A stretch of DNA of 26,426 bases, from positions 1 through 26,426 of the IMG/VR virus record IMGVR_UViG_3300032249_001335. One strand, written 5' to 3'. Every line of letters begins with the position of its first letter. Positions within the stretch are counted from its first letter, which is position 1. The stretch comes from a virus. The notes beneath the pieces were generated by a model that was not told where the DNA came from, searched no databases, and saw nothing but the letters and a program-made list of their open reading frames with translations. Positions 15,401-22,671 of this stretch are shown in pieces. The translations under genes and the position numbers were made by a program.

Positions 15401-16074
15401 AGCACATGCTCCCTGAAGGCACTCACTGCCACCGGCACGATCGGCTCGATCATCCGCATCATGGCTTCGGCGTAGACGCGGATCTCGTACTGGGCGTGCG
15501 GGTGCAGGCGCAGCTTGAGGAAGTGGAAGAGGTTGTGCAGGCTCATGGATGTGAACATGTGTGTGTAGGTGCCAAGGGGTAGGACGCTGCGGGCCAGCTC
15601 ACGCGGGCATCCGTTGGCGATCAGGTTGCGGTAGATGTCAAACGACCTGGAGCACGTGTCCTCGATCTGCCACCTGATGTAGCTAGCAGCGCCGTTCTTC
15701 TGATCCGTTCGCATCTGCTTGTTGCTCGTCGACTGCGTCGTGATCTGGTCAGCCTCGGGCACGTAAAAGACCTCAGGCAGCTCGGTGTAGCGGGCCGAGA
15801 CCTCGTTGTAGGCCTGCGTGCGGTGCCGGTGCCACTGTCTGATCACGAAGATCGGAGCGCGGATCTCGAAGGTGAACTGCACCGATTCGAAGGGGGTCGT
15901 GTGCCTGTGCTTCATCAAGTAGTTGATGAGCTTCTCGTCCTTGTCGGCGTCCTCACCTGTGCGCCACTCGGCGTCATACGAGACCCGCGCCGATCGGATG
16001 ATCGACAGGTCGTTACCCATGTGGTCCACGAGTCTCACAAGACCGTGATCTAGAACCTTGATTGCTTCAGTCAA
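15397..16074 (-). CDS. thyX: FAD-dependent thymidylate synthase ThyX
   Basis: A 225-aa flavin-dependent thymidylate synthase that makes dTMP from dUMP using methylene-tetrahydrofolate, FAD and NADPH. The ThyX signature RHRTQAYNEVSAR (RHR at 83-85, Ser93) is complete. The upstream KHRHTTPFESVQFTFEI and the C-terminal SLHNLFHFLKLRL helices are also typical, and the length is normal for the family. It overlaps the membrane-protein gene upstream by 8 bases and the excisionase-like gene downstream by 4. With the dCMP deaminase two genes upstream it forms a dCMP to dUMP to dTMP route feeding phage replication. Confidence 0.95.
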   Translation of the reverse strand: MTEAIKVLDHGLVRLVDHMGNDLSIIRSARVSYDAEWRTGEDADKDEKLINYLMKHRHTTPFESVQFTFEIRAPIFVIRQWHRHRTQAYNEVSARYTELPEVFYVPEADQITTQSTSNKQMRTDQKNGAASYIRWQIEDTCSRSFDIYRNLIANGCPRELARSVLPLGTYTHMFTSMSLHNLFHFLKLRLHPHAQYEIRVYAEAMMRMIEPIVPVAVSAFREHVL

Positions 16075-16315
16075 CCTTATCTCCTGCTAGTTTCGCCGCA
16101 AGTCTTTGCAGCTTTGAGTTAAAGAACCTGCGGACCACATAGCTCCTGATGATTGAGAGCACGGTGAACCACAGCGTGATTTGAAAGTTGACGCCGTAGG
16201 AAACCTCCATTCCGTACCACGGGTAAAGAAAGTGACCAAGCAAGAAGGAGAGAACAAACCCGATTCCGATGCTCAGCAATACTTCGTAGAGAGATCCGAG
16301 GCGCGATTGACTCAT
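16067..16315 (-). CDS. Small two-TM phage membrane protein (DUF7220-like)
   Basis: An 82-aa protein starting QSRLGSLYEVLLSIGIGFVL. It has two hydrophobic segments (about 12-32 and 43-62) joined by a short loop, and a basic end with SIIRSYVVRRFFN. This pattern matches small phage and prophage proteins of the DUF7220 type as I remember them; their function is unknown. Start and stop overlap the dCMP deaminase and thyX genes (ATGA and 8 bases), so it is translated with the nucleotide genes. Confidence 0.75.
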   Translation of the reverse strand: MSQSRLGSLYEVLLSIGIGFVLSFLLGHFLYPWYGMEVSYGVNFQITLWFTVLSIIRSYVVRRFFNSKLQRLAAKLAGDKVD

Positions 16316-16923
16316 GCTTTTTCTTCATTAGTGTCAATGTATTCTAGAACTACACCGCACTCGCTGAAGAGTTCTTTCGCCAGCTTGAAGTCCTTGCCCC
16401 ATCGAGCATTCTCGACACCCGGCTTCGGACACACTACGCGCACAATACCCGCCTGCACGATTGACTTGGCGCAAGCCATGCAAGGCATCAAAGTGCAGAT
16501 AAGGGTGCCGCCCATTAACTTCGTGCCGCTGCGGGCTGCATTGGCAATTGCATTGGCTTCAGCGTGTACCGTCCAATCAAGGCGCTCCTCGCGCTCAACT
16601 GAACGCTTGTCGGTATCAGCGTCGCAACCTCGTGGTGCACCGTTCCAACCCGTTGAGAGTACTTCCTTGCCTTCTCCGAGGATCACACAGCCCACCTTAG
16701 TGCCAGGAAGCTTGCTCATCTGCGCAAAAGCCTGAGCAATGGGGAGAAAACGCTTGTATTTCGACTCGAATTCGATAAATCCAATTTCAGGCCACGACAA
16801 CGAAACCTGAGGCGCTGCATCGGGATCGCCAAAATAATAGTTTGTAGCCTGTTCTGAGGGCTCGTTTTTCACGAGGTATCTGTTAAAAAAGCCGCCAGAT
16901 AAGACAGATCGTTGGTATTCCAT
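16312..16923 (-). CDS. dCMP deaminase with N-terminal extension
   Basis: A 203-aa zinc-dependent deaminase of the cytidine/deoxycytidylate family, converting dCMP to dUMP for ThyX. Motifs: KYKRFLPIAQAFAQMSKLPG start of the domain, HAEANAI (H120, E122) and PCMACAK (C148, C151). The first ~55 residues are not part of a normal dCMP deaminase, which begins near the KYKRF segment, and I do not recognise them. The ATG at 16923, four bases after the sbcC stop, has GGAGA upstream at good spacing. A longer frame from 17004 lies in the sbcC end and is not supported. Confidence 0.92.
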   Translation of the reverse strand: MEYQRSVLSGGFFNRYLVKNEPSEQATNYYFGDPDAAPQVSLSWPEIGFIEFESKYKRFLPIAQAFAQMSKLPGTKVGCVILGEGKEVLSTGWNGAPRGCDADTDKRSVEREERLDWTVHAEANAIANAARSGTKLMGGTLICTLMPCMACAKSIVQAGIVRVVCPKPGVENARWGKDFKLAKELFSECGVVLEYIDTNEEKA

Positions 16924-16927
16924 TAAA

Positions 16928-19033
16928 TCATTCTCCAAGTTGTATAACGTGATCAGCCACAGATTCGCTGAGTTCATCGTGAGAGGCCAAGAGGGTTTGT
17001 TCAAACCCTACCGAGCTGAGAAACCCCAAGACATTGCCGGTTCTGGTTGAGTCGCATCCATGTGCGGGCTCATCGAGCACAAGAAATGAGGCGTGGGGAA
17101 CGAATGTTTTGCTTAGGGCTACCCGGATAGCCAAAGCCAGGACATCGAGGGTGCTGCCCGACAGAGACTCGATTGACTGACCGTTTACCTTGAAGCCACT
17201 TTCGTCTTTCGCGACCACACTTGTTTCGCCACGTAGCGAAGAGAAGAAGTTGCTCACCGCTGCAAGGGTTGCGTTCCATAGGTAGTCCGTGATGGCTGGC
17301 TTGAGACCCTTGAGCTTCTTCACCAGTCCGTTGTTGAAGGCCAGGGCCTTGATATCGTCCTGGTGCTCTTTGACCCGCGCCGCCGCTGTCGCCGCCGCTG
17401 CCACAGCCTGCGCGTGCACTCTCTCTGCCTCGACCTTCTGTGCCGTAGCCTCAGCCAGTGCAAGCGTCAGTGAAGACAGCACGCTGTCTGCCTCGATCGA
17501 CAAGACATAGGCTTGGTCGTAGGCAGCGTTAAAGGGCTGCAGATCAACAGGTGGGTTCTTCTCAAGGGTCTCAGACCACTCCTGCACGGCAAACTGCAGA
17601 TCTTTAGCAGTCGCCGTGTGAGCCTCGACGCGCCCCTGTGCCTGTACTGCCTTGGTCTGCATCTCTTCGAGCAGCTTCAGCTCTGCCTTCTGCTCAGCGA
17701 TAAGCGAAGCTGAGGGCACGTCACCCTTCCACTTAACGAGCGCCGGGTACACGCTCATATCGAAGTCGATGAACGGGGCAATGTTGCAGGCGGCGGCGTA
17801 GGAGTCCCGGCCCACCTTGTCGATGGCTTTGAGATCCGCCACGATCTTGCTGGCCTGCACTACGCTCTTGGCTGCGAGGTCCTGCCTAACCATCAGATCC
17901 CTGATCTGCAGATCAACCGTCGCGTTGTGCTCAGCGACGTGCTCAGCGCTGTTCTTGGCGGTGCCGCAGGTAGGGCACTTACCGTCTGTGATCTTCGTCA
18001 GGCCAAGGCGTGTCCGCTCCCTGATCAGATCCTCTTGCACTGCCCGAGCCTCATCCGAAGCAGCTACAGCCTCACGCAACGCGGCATCAAAGCTCTCTCT
18101 TGGCTCATCCCAGAAAACGTCAGGCTGCGGTGGCAGTTTCTGAAATTGAGAATAAGCCTCAAGACTGTTCGTTGCGACCTGATATCGCAGGGAAGAGATT
18201 CGACCCTGATCAGGCACCTTCGCTGCGTCGACCGAAGCCGCCTCCAACTTCACAAGCTCAGCGCTCAACTGCTCTTTTGCTTTGGCAAGCTGATCGACGC
18301 AAGTAGTTCGCGTTGCAGCCCCGGCCTCAGCTTCGTCGAGCGCCTTCTCAGCCGCCTCACGAGCAACCGATGCCTTTTTGGAAACAGTTTGCTGCACCTT
18401 GTGCTGCGCCGTCAGCGCGTCGATCTTTTCCTGCGCCTGCGGGTCGAGCGGCACGATCGCGGCGGCGGCGGCGGCGTGAGCCTCTTCGGCCAGCGACAGC
18501 TTTACCCGCACTGGCGCATCGGACCCCAGAGACAGGTTGGCCTGCGCTGACTCAAGCAGCTTGTCGATCATGTCGAAGTCAGCCAGCTTGCCCATGAGGG
18601 TGCTGACGGCTGCAGGCCCGTCGTCGAGTGCGCCGCGCAGCCCGTTCTGCGAAGCGAGCATGAGCAGGCCAGCGGTCTTGCTGTCGGCTCCGAGGAGCTT
18701 GGTGGCGAAGGCGCTGACCTCGCTTTGGCCGGTGACTAAGCCGTCGCCGTAGACGCACTCAGCCCCAGCCTTCGATCGCTTGAAGACGTAGTCAATCCCG
18801 CTGATGCTGATAACCAGCTCAACTTTTAATTCTGACTCTTTGCGGCCCCAGGTGACGGTGTCGACCAGAGGGTTGCGCAGACTCTTGCTTCCGTACAAGG
18901 CGTACAGCAAAGCTTCAGTGACCGTCGTCTTGCCAATCTCGTTCGGGCCGCGCAGCACGTTCAACCCTGCGGTGAACGTGAGCTGCGTATCGATGTGCTT
19001 GCGAAAGCACTTCATGCTGAGTGACTTGATCAT
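16928..19033 (-). CDS. sbcC: SbcC/Rad50-like recombination ATPase (T4 gp46-type)
   Basis: A 701-aa SMC-like ATPase. Walker A GPNEIGKT is at 29-36. Long Ala- and Lys-rich coiled coils flank a CPTC zinc hook near residue 353. The ABC signature follows at about 620 (LSGSTLDVLALA), then Walker B with the acidic pair (FLVLDEPAHG, near 650) and the H-loop ASHDE. With the SbcD-type nuclease upstream it forms a complex that resects or opens DNA ends, as gp46/gp47 do in T4. It is shorter than bacterial SbcC (about 1000 aa), as is usual in phages. The ATG overlaps the sbcD stop (ATGA). Confidence 0.94.
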   Translation of the reverse strand: MIKSLSMKCFRKHIDTQLTFTAGLNVLRGPNEIGKTTVTEALLYALYGSKSLRNPLVDTVTWGRKESELKVELVISISGIDYVFKRSKAGAECVYGDGLVTGQSEVSAFATKLLGADSKTAGLLMLASQNGLRGALDDGPAAVSTLMGKLADFDMIDKLLESAQANLSLGSDAPVRVKLSLAEEAHAAAAAAIVPLDPQAQEKIDALTAQHKVQQTVSKKASVAREAAEKALDEAEAGAATRTTCVDQLAKAKEQLSAELVKLEAASVDAAKVPDQGRISSLRYQVATNSLEAYSQFQKLPPQPDVFWDEPRESFDAALREAVAASDEARAVQEDLIRERTRLGLTKITDGKCPTCGTAKNSAEHVAEHNATVDLQIRDLMVRQDLAAKSVVQASKIVADLKAIDKVGRDSYAAACNIAPFIDFDMSVYPALVKWKGDVPSASLIAEQKAELKLLEEMQTKAVQAQGRVEAHTATAKDLQFAVQEWSETLEKNPPVDLQPFNAAYDQAYVLSIEADSVLSSLTLALAEATAQKVEAERVHAQAVAAAATAAARVKEHQDDIKALAFNNGLVKKLKGLKPAITDYLWNATLAAVSNFFSSLRGETSVVAKDESGFKVNGQSIESLSGSTLDVLALAIRVALSKTFVPHASFLVLDEPAHGCDSTRTGNVLGFLSSVGFEQTLLASHDELSESVADHVIQLGE

Positions 19034-20085
19034 TGGTGATCCTTCATCAGCCCCTCGACCACGGCAAGCTCTGCCGGGTCTAGGTGCTTCTTGATGTAGT
19101 CGAGAACGTCGAATGCCTTGGCAACCTCGAACGACGCGGGTAGTGCTTCCGTATCCACAATACCGTCAATCTTCACGCCGTTCGTGATCACGAAGGCGCT
19201 CGACTTGCTGCGGAACTTGGCGATCGCATTGATCACATCGCCTGCCTGCGTCGAGGTTGCTGTGCCGACGACCTTGATGAAGCCAGCGACGATGTCGCTG
19301 TCGAGGTCTTTCCAGTCGACCTCGACGTAGCCGTGTTCACTGCTGCGTTGCCACGTCAGCACAGTCTTCAACTCGCAGTCCAGGGCGTGGGCGAACTTCT
19401 GGTTGTTGTTCAAGCAGTCGGCCACAGAGGTCGGCCACTGGTTGCCCAGGATCACCACCTTGCCGCCGAGCGCCGTGCGAGCTTGATGCTCGTGAGCGAA
19501 GACCAGCTTCCATCCCGCCTCGACAAACTCACGCGCCTGCTCCTCGCTCACGTTCAAGCTGTGGTCGCTCTCAGCAGCGAACCCGTTGTTGTAGTTCGCG
19601 TGCAAGAACAGGTAGTGCGGGACATCTATGCCAGCTTCGAGAATGCCCTGCAGCTTCATGTCGAAGATGTCTTGGTTGGCGCAGTGAGCAAGCACAGTGA
19701 CGGGGTATCCATCGATCTTGGCTGACTGGTTGATGTTCACAGCATTAAAAAGCTCTGGAAACTGACTTTTAAGAACAGTGCAAAGCATTTCAAATGATGA
19801 CACCTTAGTCCCTCTAGGGCTCCAATCGTGATTACCAGCTATAAGGGTGAGTTTTTTACCTAAACTTAGCCAGTTAGCAAAAAGGTCGTATGTTTGCAGC
19901 CAGTCCCTAGAGTCAATACTAAAGTCGTCAAAAAGATCCCCAGGTACAACTAACTCAGTCTGCTCTGACAAGCGAAGAAGTCCTGAAAGAGACTCAAACA
20001 GGTATGTACGCAGTGTTTCCTGCGATGCCGGTGTTGTCCCACCCTTGCGACTTACCCCGATGTGAATGTCTGAAATGATTAACAT
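19030..20085 (-). CDS. sbcD: SbcD/Mre11-like nuclease (T4 gp47-type)
   Basis: A 351-aa metallophosphoesterase nuclease. Motifs in order: SDIHIG (near 5-10), PGDLFDDF (~48), AGNHDW (~83), then FLHANYNNG and FAHEHQA, giving the full binuclear metal set. A C-terminal part of about 120 residues would contact the SbcC partner. The start ATG is supported by AAGGA five bases upstream, and the stop overlaps sbcC. The first third of the gene (about 19740-20085) is visibly AT-richer than the remainder. It merges with the AT-rich HNH gene next to it, hinting that this part was replaced with the insertion. Confidence 0.94.
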   Translation of the reverse strand: MLIISDIHIGVSRKGGTTPASQETLRTYLFESLSGLLRLSEQTELVVPGDLFDDFSIDSRDWLQTYDLFANWLSLGKKLTLIAGNHDWSPRGTKVSSFEMLCTVLKSQFPELFNAVNINQSAKIDGYPVTVLAHCANQDIFDMKLQGILEAGIDVPHYLFLHANYNNGFAAESDHSLNVSEEQAREFVEAGWKLVFAHEHQARTALGGKVVILGNQWPTSVADCLNNNQKFAHALDCELKTVLTWQRSSEHGYVEVDWKDLDSDIVAGFIKVVGTATSTQAGDVINAIAKFRSKSSAFVITNGVKIDGIVDTEALPASFEVAKAFDVLDYIKKHLDPAELAVVEGLMKDHQ

Positions 20086-20093
20086 TAGATTCC

Positions 20094-20696
20094 TTAGTTT
20101 GTAATTGAACGTTGAAAGTCCCAGCCCCTTACAACGTACCTCTTATACAGCTTTAGATACGGTAGGTTTAACTTAACAGCCCAATCTTTAAGACATAGGC
20201 GCTGACCATTGTGTTCGACCCAAATTGTTGTTCTCCTAGATAATGCTTGATCTTTAGTGCTAGCCCATACGCATGTCTCAGGCGAGTAAACCCTTGCTCC
20301 GTTTACTCTTTCTAGAGTGAGGCCTTCGGGTGTTTCTCCCATGTCGTGTAAAAAATTCAAGTAATCCTCTTTCCAACGCTGACAGACTGTAATACCCACT
20401 GCCCCGTATCTCTCGAAAGAAGTGGCTCCGCTGTGATAACACCTGGAGATCATGCTTTGCCACACGCACCACGTTTTGGTCTTGCTCAACCCGTGTGTAG
20501 TGCTTCTGTTTTTTGTCAGCTCTAACCTAATGCACCCACAGGACTTAGTTTTTCCAGATGTCAGGTTGTATTGGTTAACGCTGCACTTTTCGCCGCACTC
20601 ACAGACACAAGCCCACCTTCTTACGTTGGGCCTGATCCTGGCTGCTTCTCCTACAACTCGTAGTCTTCCGAAAACCTGACCCTGCAGATCAATCAT
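20094..20696 (-). CDS. HNH homing endonuclease-like protein, partly degenerate motif
   Basis: A 200-aa protein related in layout to the HNH protein inside the polymerase gene. The N-terminal zinc-binding part (C30-x-C32-x-C34-G, KSC53-G-C55) is followed by an HNH-like core (RYGAVGITVCQRW, FLHDMGETPEGLTLER, YSPETCVWAS, QALSRR) and a C-terminal DNA-binding helix region (LCLKDWAVKLNLPYLKLYKRY). Where the sister protein has LDRKDPNGNY...NKENCHW...QAANKR, this one reads LERVNGARVYSPETCVW...QALSRR. It thus lacks the Asp and two of the Asn positions and may be inactive or only DNA-binding. It lies between ligase and sbcD with gaps on both sides (42 and 8 bases), unlike most operon junctions. AT-rich, so likely acquired. 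Confidence 0.82.
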   Translation of the reverse strand: MIDLQGQVFGRLRVVGEAARIRPNVRRWACVCECGEKCSVNQYNLTSGKTKSCGCIRLELTKNRSTTHGLSKTKTWCVWQSMISRCYHSGATSFERYGAVGITVCQRWKEDYLNFLHDMGETPEGLTLERVNGARVYSPETCVWASTKDQALSRRTTIWVEHNGQRLCLKDWAVKLNLPYLKLYKRYVVRGWDFQRSITN

Positions 20697-20726
20697 TTCT
20701 TATTTTGTGGTAGTTCCTTAATTGCC

Positions 20727-20755
20727 ATTCTGTCAGACCTAAGCTGACATGTCAA
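20727..20755 (-). promoter_or_regulatory. Sigma70-like promoter ahead of HNH gene
   Basis: Minus-strand TTGACA (20755-20750), 17-base spacer, CAGAAT (4/6 to the -10 box, 20732-20727), about 30 bases before the HNH start. The -35 box overlaps the end of the ligase gene and a perfect 10-base palindrome TGACATGTCA (20745-20754). The -35 match and spacing are ideal, the -10 is weak. Confidence 0.4.
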
Positions 20756-21626
20756 TCTGATCTCTCAAGCCCAAGAACACTGGGAATCGAGGTGCTTCTT
20801 TCACTCCGATCGAGAACGACTTGAACTTGACGTGCAGGCCGGGGAGCTTCTCCCGCACCTTCCACAGAGCCTCACGATCCGAGTGATCAAAGCCGGTGCC
20901 GATGTTGAATTCGATGCCGTCGTCGGTCTTGCAGATCAGTGCTCCGAGGCGATCCTTGCCACGTTTGTTTTCTGCATGGGAACTGCGTTGCGTATGGCCC
21001 AGTTCATTCGTCTTGGCTTCGTTAAGATTCTCCATCTCCTCCACATAACCCACGACGGTGGCCTCGTCACTTTGCATCCTCTTTAGCTTCAGCAAGGATG
21101 CTTCCTTGGCTGTCGAGCGACCGTACTTGTAGCGTGACGATGGGCCGCTGAAGGCACGCAACATCACTCCTTCGTAGCCTCGGTTCAGGTACATCTGTTC
21201 GATGTAGAGAACGTCTAACTGGCTCATCACTGGGTGGTTCATGACCTTGACGACACCCTCGTGCGGCTCGACGGCACCAAAGCGCTGGTAGTACTCATCG
21301 TTGGGCCGCTTGATGTGATCGAAGGCGTAGAACTTCACATCGGGTGCACCAGTCTTTGACATGACCCCGCTGTAGGTGTCGCGGTAGACGGTCGGTGAGT
21401 TGGGTTCGCCAACGATCAGCTCGCCGTCGTAGCCTTCAAGCTCTGGCCGGTTGCCGAACATGTCCTGCACAACAATGTTCGGTATCGGCTTGAGGCTGCG
21501 AGCCATCACGACGCCGTCGATGATGATTGCCCTGATGCCGTCGAGCTTGGCGCTGACCCAGGTGTTGGAGAAGTCGACGTGCTGGAAGTCAACTGGCGAG
21601 GCCAGCATCGGCTTGAAGGCGCTCAT
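20739..21626 (-). CDS. ATP-dependent DNA ligase
   Basis: A 295-aa compact ligase like those of T7-type phages. The adenylation motif I is SAKLDGIRA (Lys27 nucleophile). Motif III is DGELIVG, IIIa is FYAFDHI, motif IV is YEGVMLRA and motif V is LLKLKR. A small C-terminal OB-like part follows (ATVVGYVEEME ... FNIGTGFDHSDRE). It seals nicks during phage replication and recombination. Its ATG overlaps the stop of the upstream gene (ATGA). The downstream junction, with a 42-base gap and the HNH gene, breaks the otherwise tight operon. Confidence 0.95.
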   Translation of the reverse strand: MSAFKPMLASPVDFQHVDFSNTWVSAKLDGIRAIIIDGVVMARSLKPIPNIVVQDMFGNRPELEGYDGELIVGEPNSPTVYRDTYSGVMSKTGAPDVKFYAFDHIKRPNDEYYQRFGAVEPHEGVVKVMNHPVMSQLDVLYIEQMYLNRGYEGVMLRAFSGPSSRYKYGRSTAKEASLLKLKRMQSDEATVVGYVEEMENLNEAKTNELGHTQRSSHAENKRGKDRLGALICKTDDGIEFNIGTGFDHSDREALWKVREKLPGLHVKFKSFSIGVKEAPRFPVFLGLRDQIDMSA

Positions 21627-21970
21627 TGCAACACCGCCGTCTTCGAGTCTTCAGTTGCGACGATCAGCAACATGTTTTCTCCAACAGTTTCAAAGACCGC
21701 GTTGAAGACTCCGAGACTGAGCATCGTGAATGCTTCGTGCAGGATCTGATTCGCAAGGGCCGACACTGTGTCTTCTCGTCCCATAATGGCAATCCCTTGT
21801 TCGTTCCAGAGTTGGTAAAGCCGGTACAGCTTCTGGTGATGTTGAAAGCTCGTGTCGTCCTTATGGACGAGATCCATGATGTCTGAGGTGAGTTGAAGCC
21901 AAGAGACGACATCAGGCCTCGTAGAAGCAAAGTCGCCCATAGCTATGGAGCGTTGTTCGTAAGTGGTCAT
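21623..21970 (-). CDS. Hypothetical protein in replication operon
   Basis: A 115-aa, largely helical protein (MTTYEQRSIAMGDFASTRP start). A moderately hydrophobic second half (HEAFTMLSLGVFNAVFETVGENMLLIVAT) does not look like a true membrane anchor. I do not recognise a family. It overlaps the nuclease gene before it and the ligase gene after it by four bases each, so it is almost surely translated, probably as a partner or regulator in replication. Confidence 0.7.
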   Translation of the reverse strand: MTTYEQRSIAMGDFASTRPDVVSWLQLTSDIMDLVHKDDTSFQHHQKLYRLYQLWNEQGIAIMGREDTVSALANQILHEAFTMLSLGVFNAVFETVGENMLLIVATEDSKTAVLQ

Positions 21971-22416
21971 TTGAAGATTTCTTCAAGTGCTGCGGCTGCA
22001 GTCGGGAATGTTGGGCGACCCTCGAAAGGGAAGGAAGGCGGGCAGGTGTCGTAGTAGAAGAGTTCGCGCCGTCGCAGGTAGAGCCAGTCTTTGAAGGCGC
22101 TGCGGTAGACCAGCACGATCGTGTTGAAGCCTGCTTCATCGAACATCTTCAACTTGCCGTACTGGCTGACCTTGGCTTTGGGCAGTCTGTTCTCCTGCGC
22201 GGTCTCCTTAACTTCAAGGTGGTAGGCAGGCGACTTGTTGGGTAGCGGGTACCCGACAAGGAAGTCAGCAGGCTGTGCGGCAAGCGCGCCGCGTGCAGCT
22301 TTGGCATCTGGATAACGATGCCAAGCGAAGCTGGCAACAGACGAGGACTTGGCTTCAAGCCACTCCTGCGCCTGTTGCTCGGCCCACTTACCCGGTGTTA
22401 GCGGTTTGGTGGTCAA
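21967..22416 (-). CDS. PD-(D/E)XK nuclease, resolvase-like
   Basis: A 149-aa protein with the PD-(D/E)XK core: an N-terminal helix with Glu13 (GKWAEQQAQEWLE), then QPADFLVG (Asp51) and YHLEVKET (E68-x-K70), followed by a QYGKLKMFDEAG helix. Small enzymes of this type in phage replication operons act as Holliday-junction resolvases (Hjc/RecU-like) or debranching endonucleases. The sequence does not tell which. It starts three bases after the acidic protein and overlaps the next gene by ATGA. Together with SbcCD and ligase it completes a recombination set. Confidence 0.8.
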   Translation of the reverse strand: MTTKPLTPGKWAEQQAQEWLEAKSSSVASFAWHRYPDAKAARGALAAQPADFLVGYPLPNKSPAYHLEVKETAQENRLPKAKVSQYGKLKMFDEAGFNTIVLVYRSAFKDWLYLRRRELFYYDTCPPSFPFEGRPTFPTAAAALEEIFK

Positions 22417-22419
22417 GCT

Positions 22420-22671
22420 TCAGTCCAGGTCGAGGTCTGAGCCCTGCACAAGGAGGGCGTCGTCTACAGCCGCTTCTGCAGGCTCTTCAGCCACCGGCTC
22501 CTGCCACTCAAGAGAGTGGTCGCGGATCAAAGTGCCTTCGGCTACCTTCTCCACCGTCTGCATGAAGATCTGAGGACGCTTGCCAGCCTCCAAACTGATC
22601 ACGGCTTTCACGATGTTGCCTTGCAGACCGAGGAGGCCGCAGATAGTGGTTTCAAGTTCTTGCTGGGTCAT
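22420..22671 (-). CDS. Small acidic protein downstream of polymerase
   Basis: An 83-aa protein. The first half is mixed (MTQQELETTICGLLGLQGNIV), the second half is strongly acidic and Ala-rich (PVAEEPAEAAVDDALL, ending GSDLDLD). An acidic disordered tail recalls those of single-strand binding or processivity partners, but no OB-fold pattern can be seen, so function is unknown. Its ATG overlaps the polymerase stop (ATGA). Confidence 0.65.
   Translation of the reverse strand: MTQQELETTICGLLGLQGNIVKAVISLEAGKRPQIFMQTVEKVAEGTLIRDHSLEWQEPVAEEPAEAAVDDALLVQGSDLDLD

Noticed and set aside
18300-18550. Rightward open frames opposite sbcC
   Set aside because: Antisense shadows of the Ala-rich coiled coil; the leftward frame has all ABC ATPase motifs.
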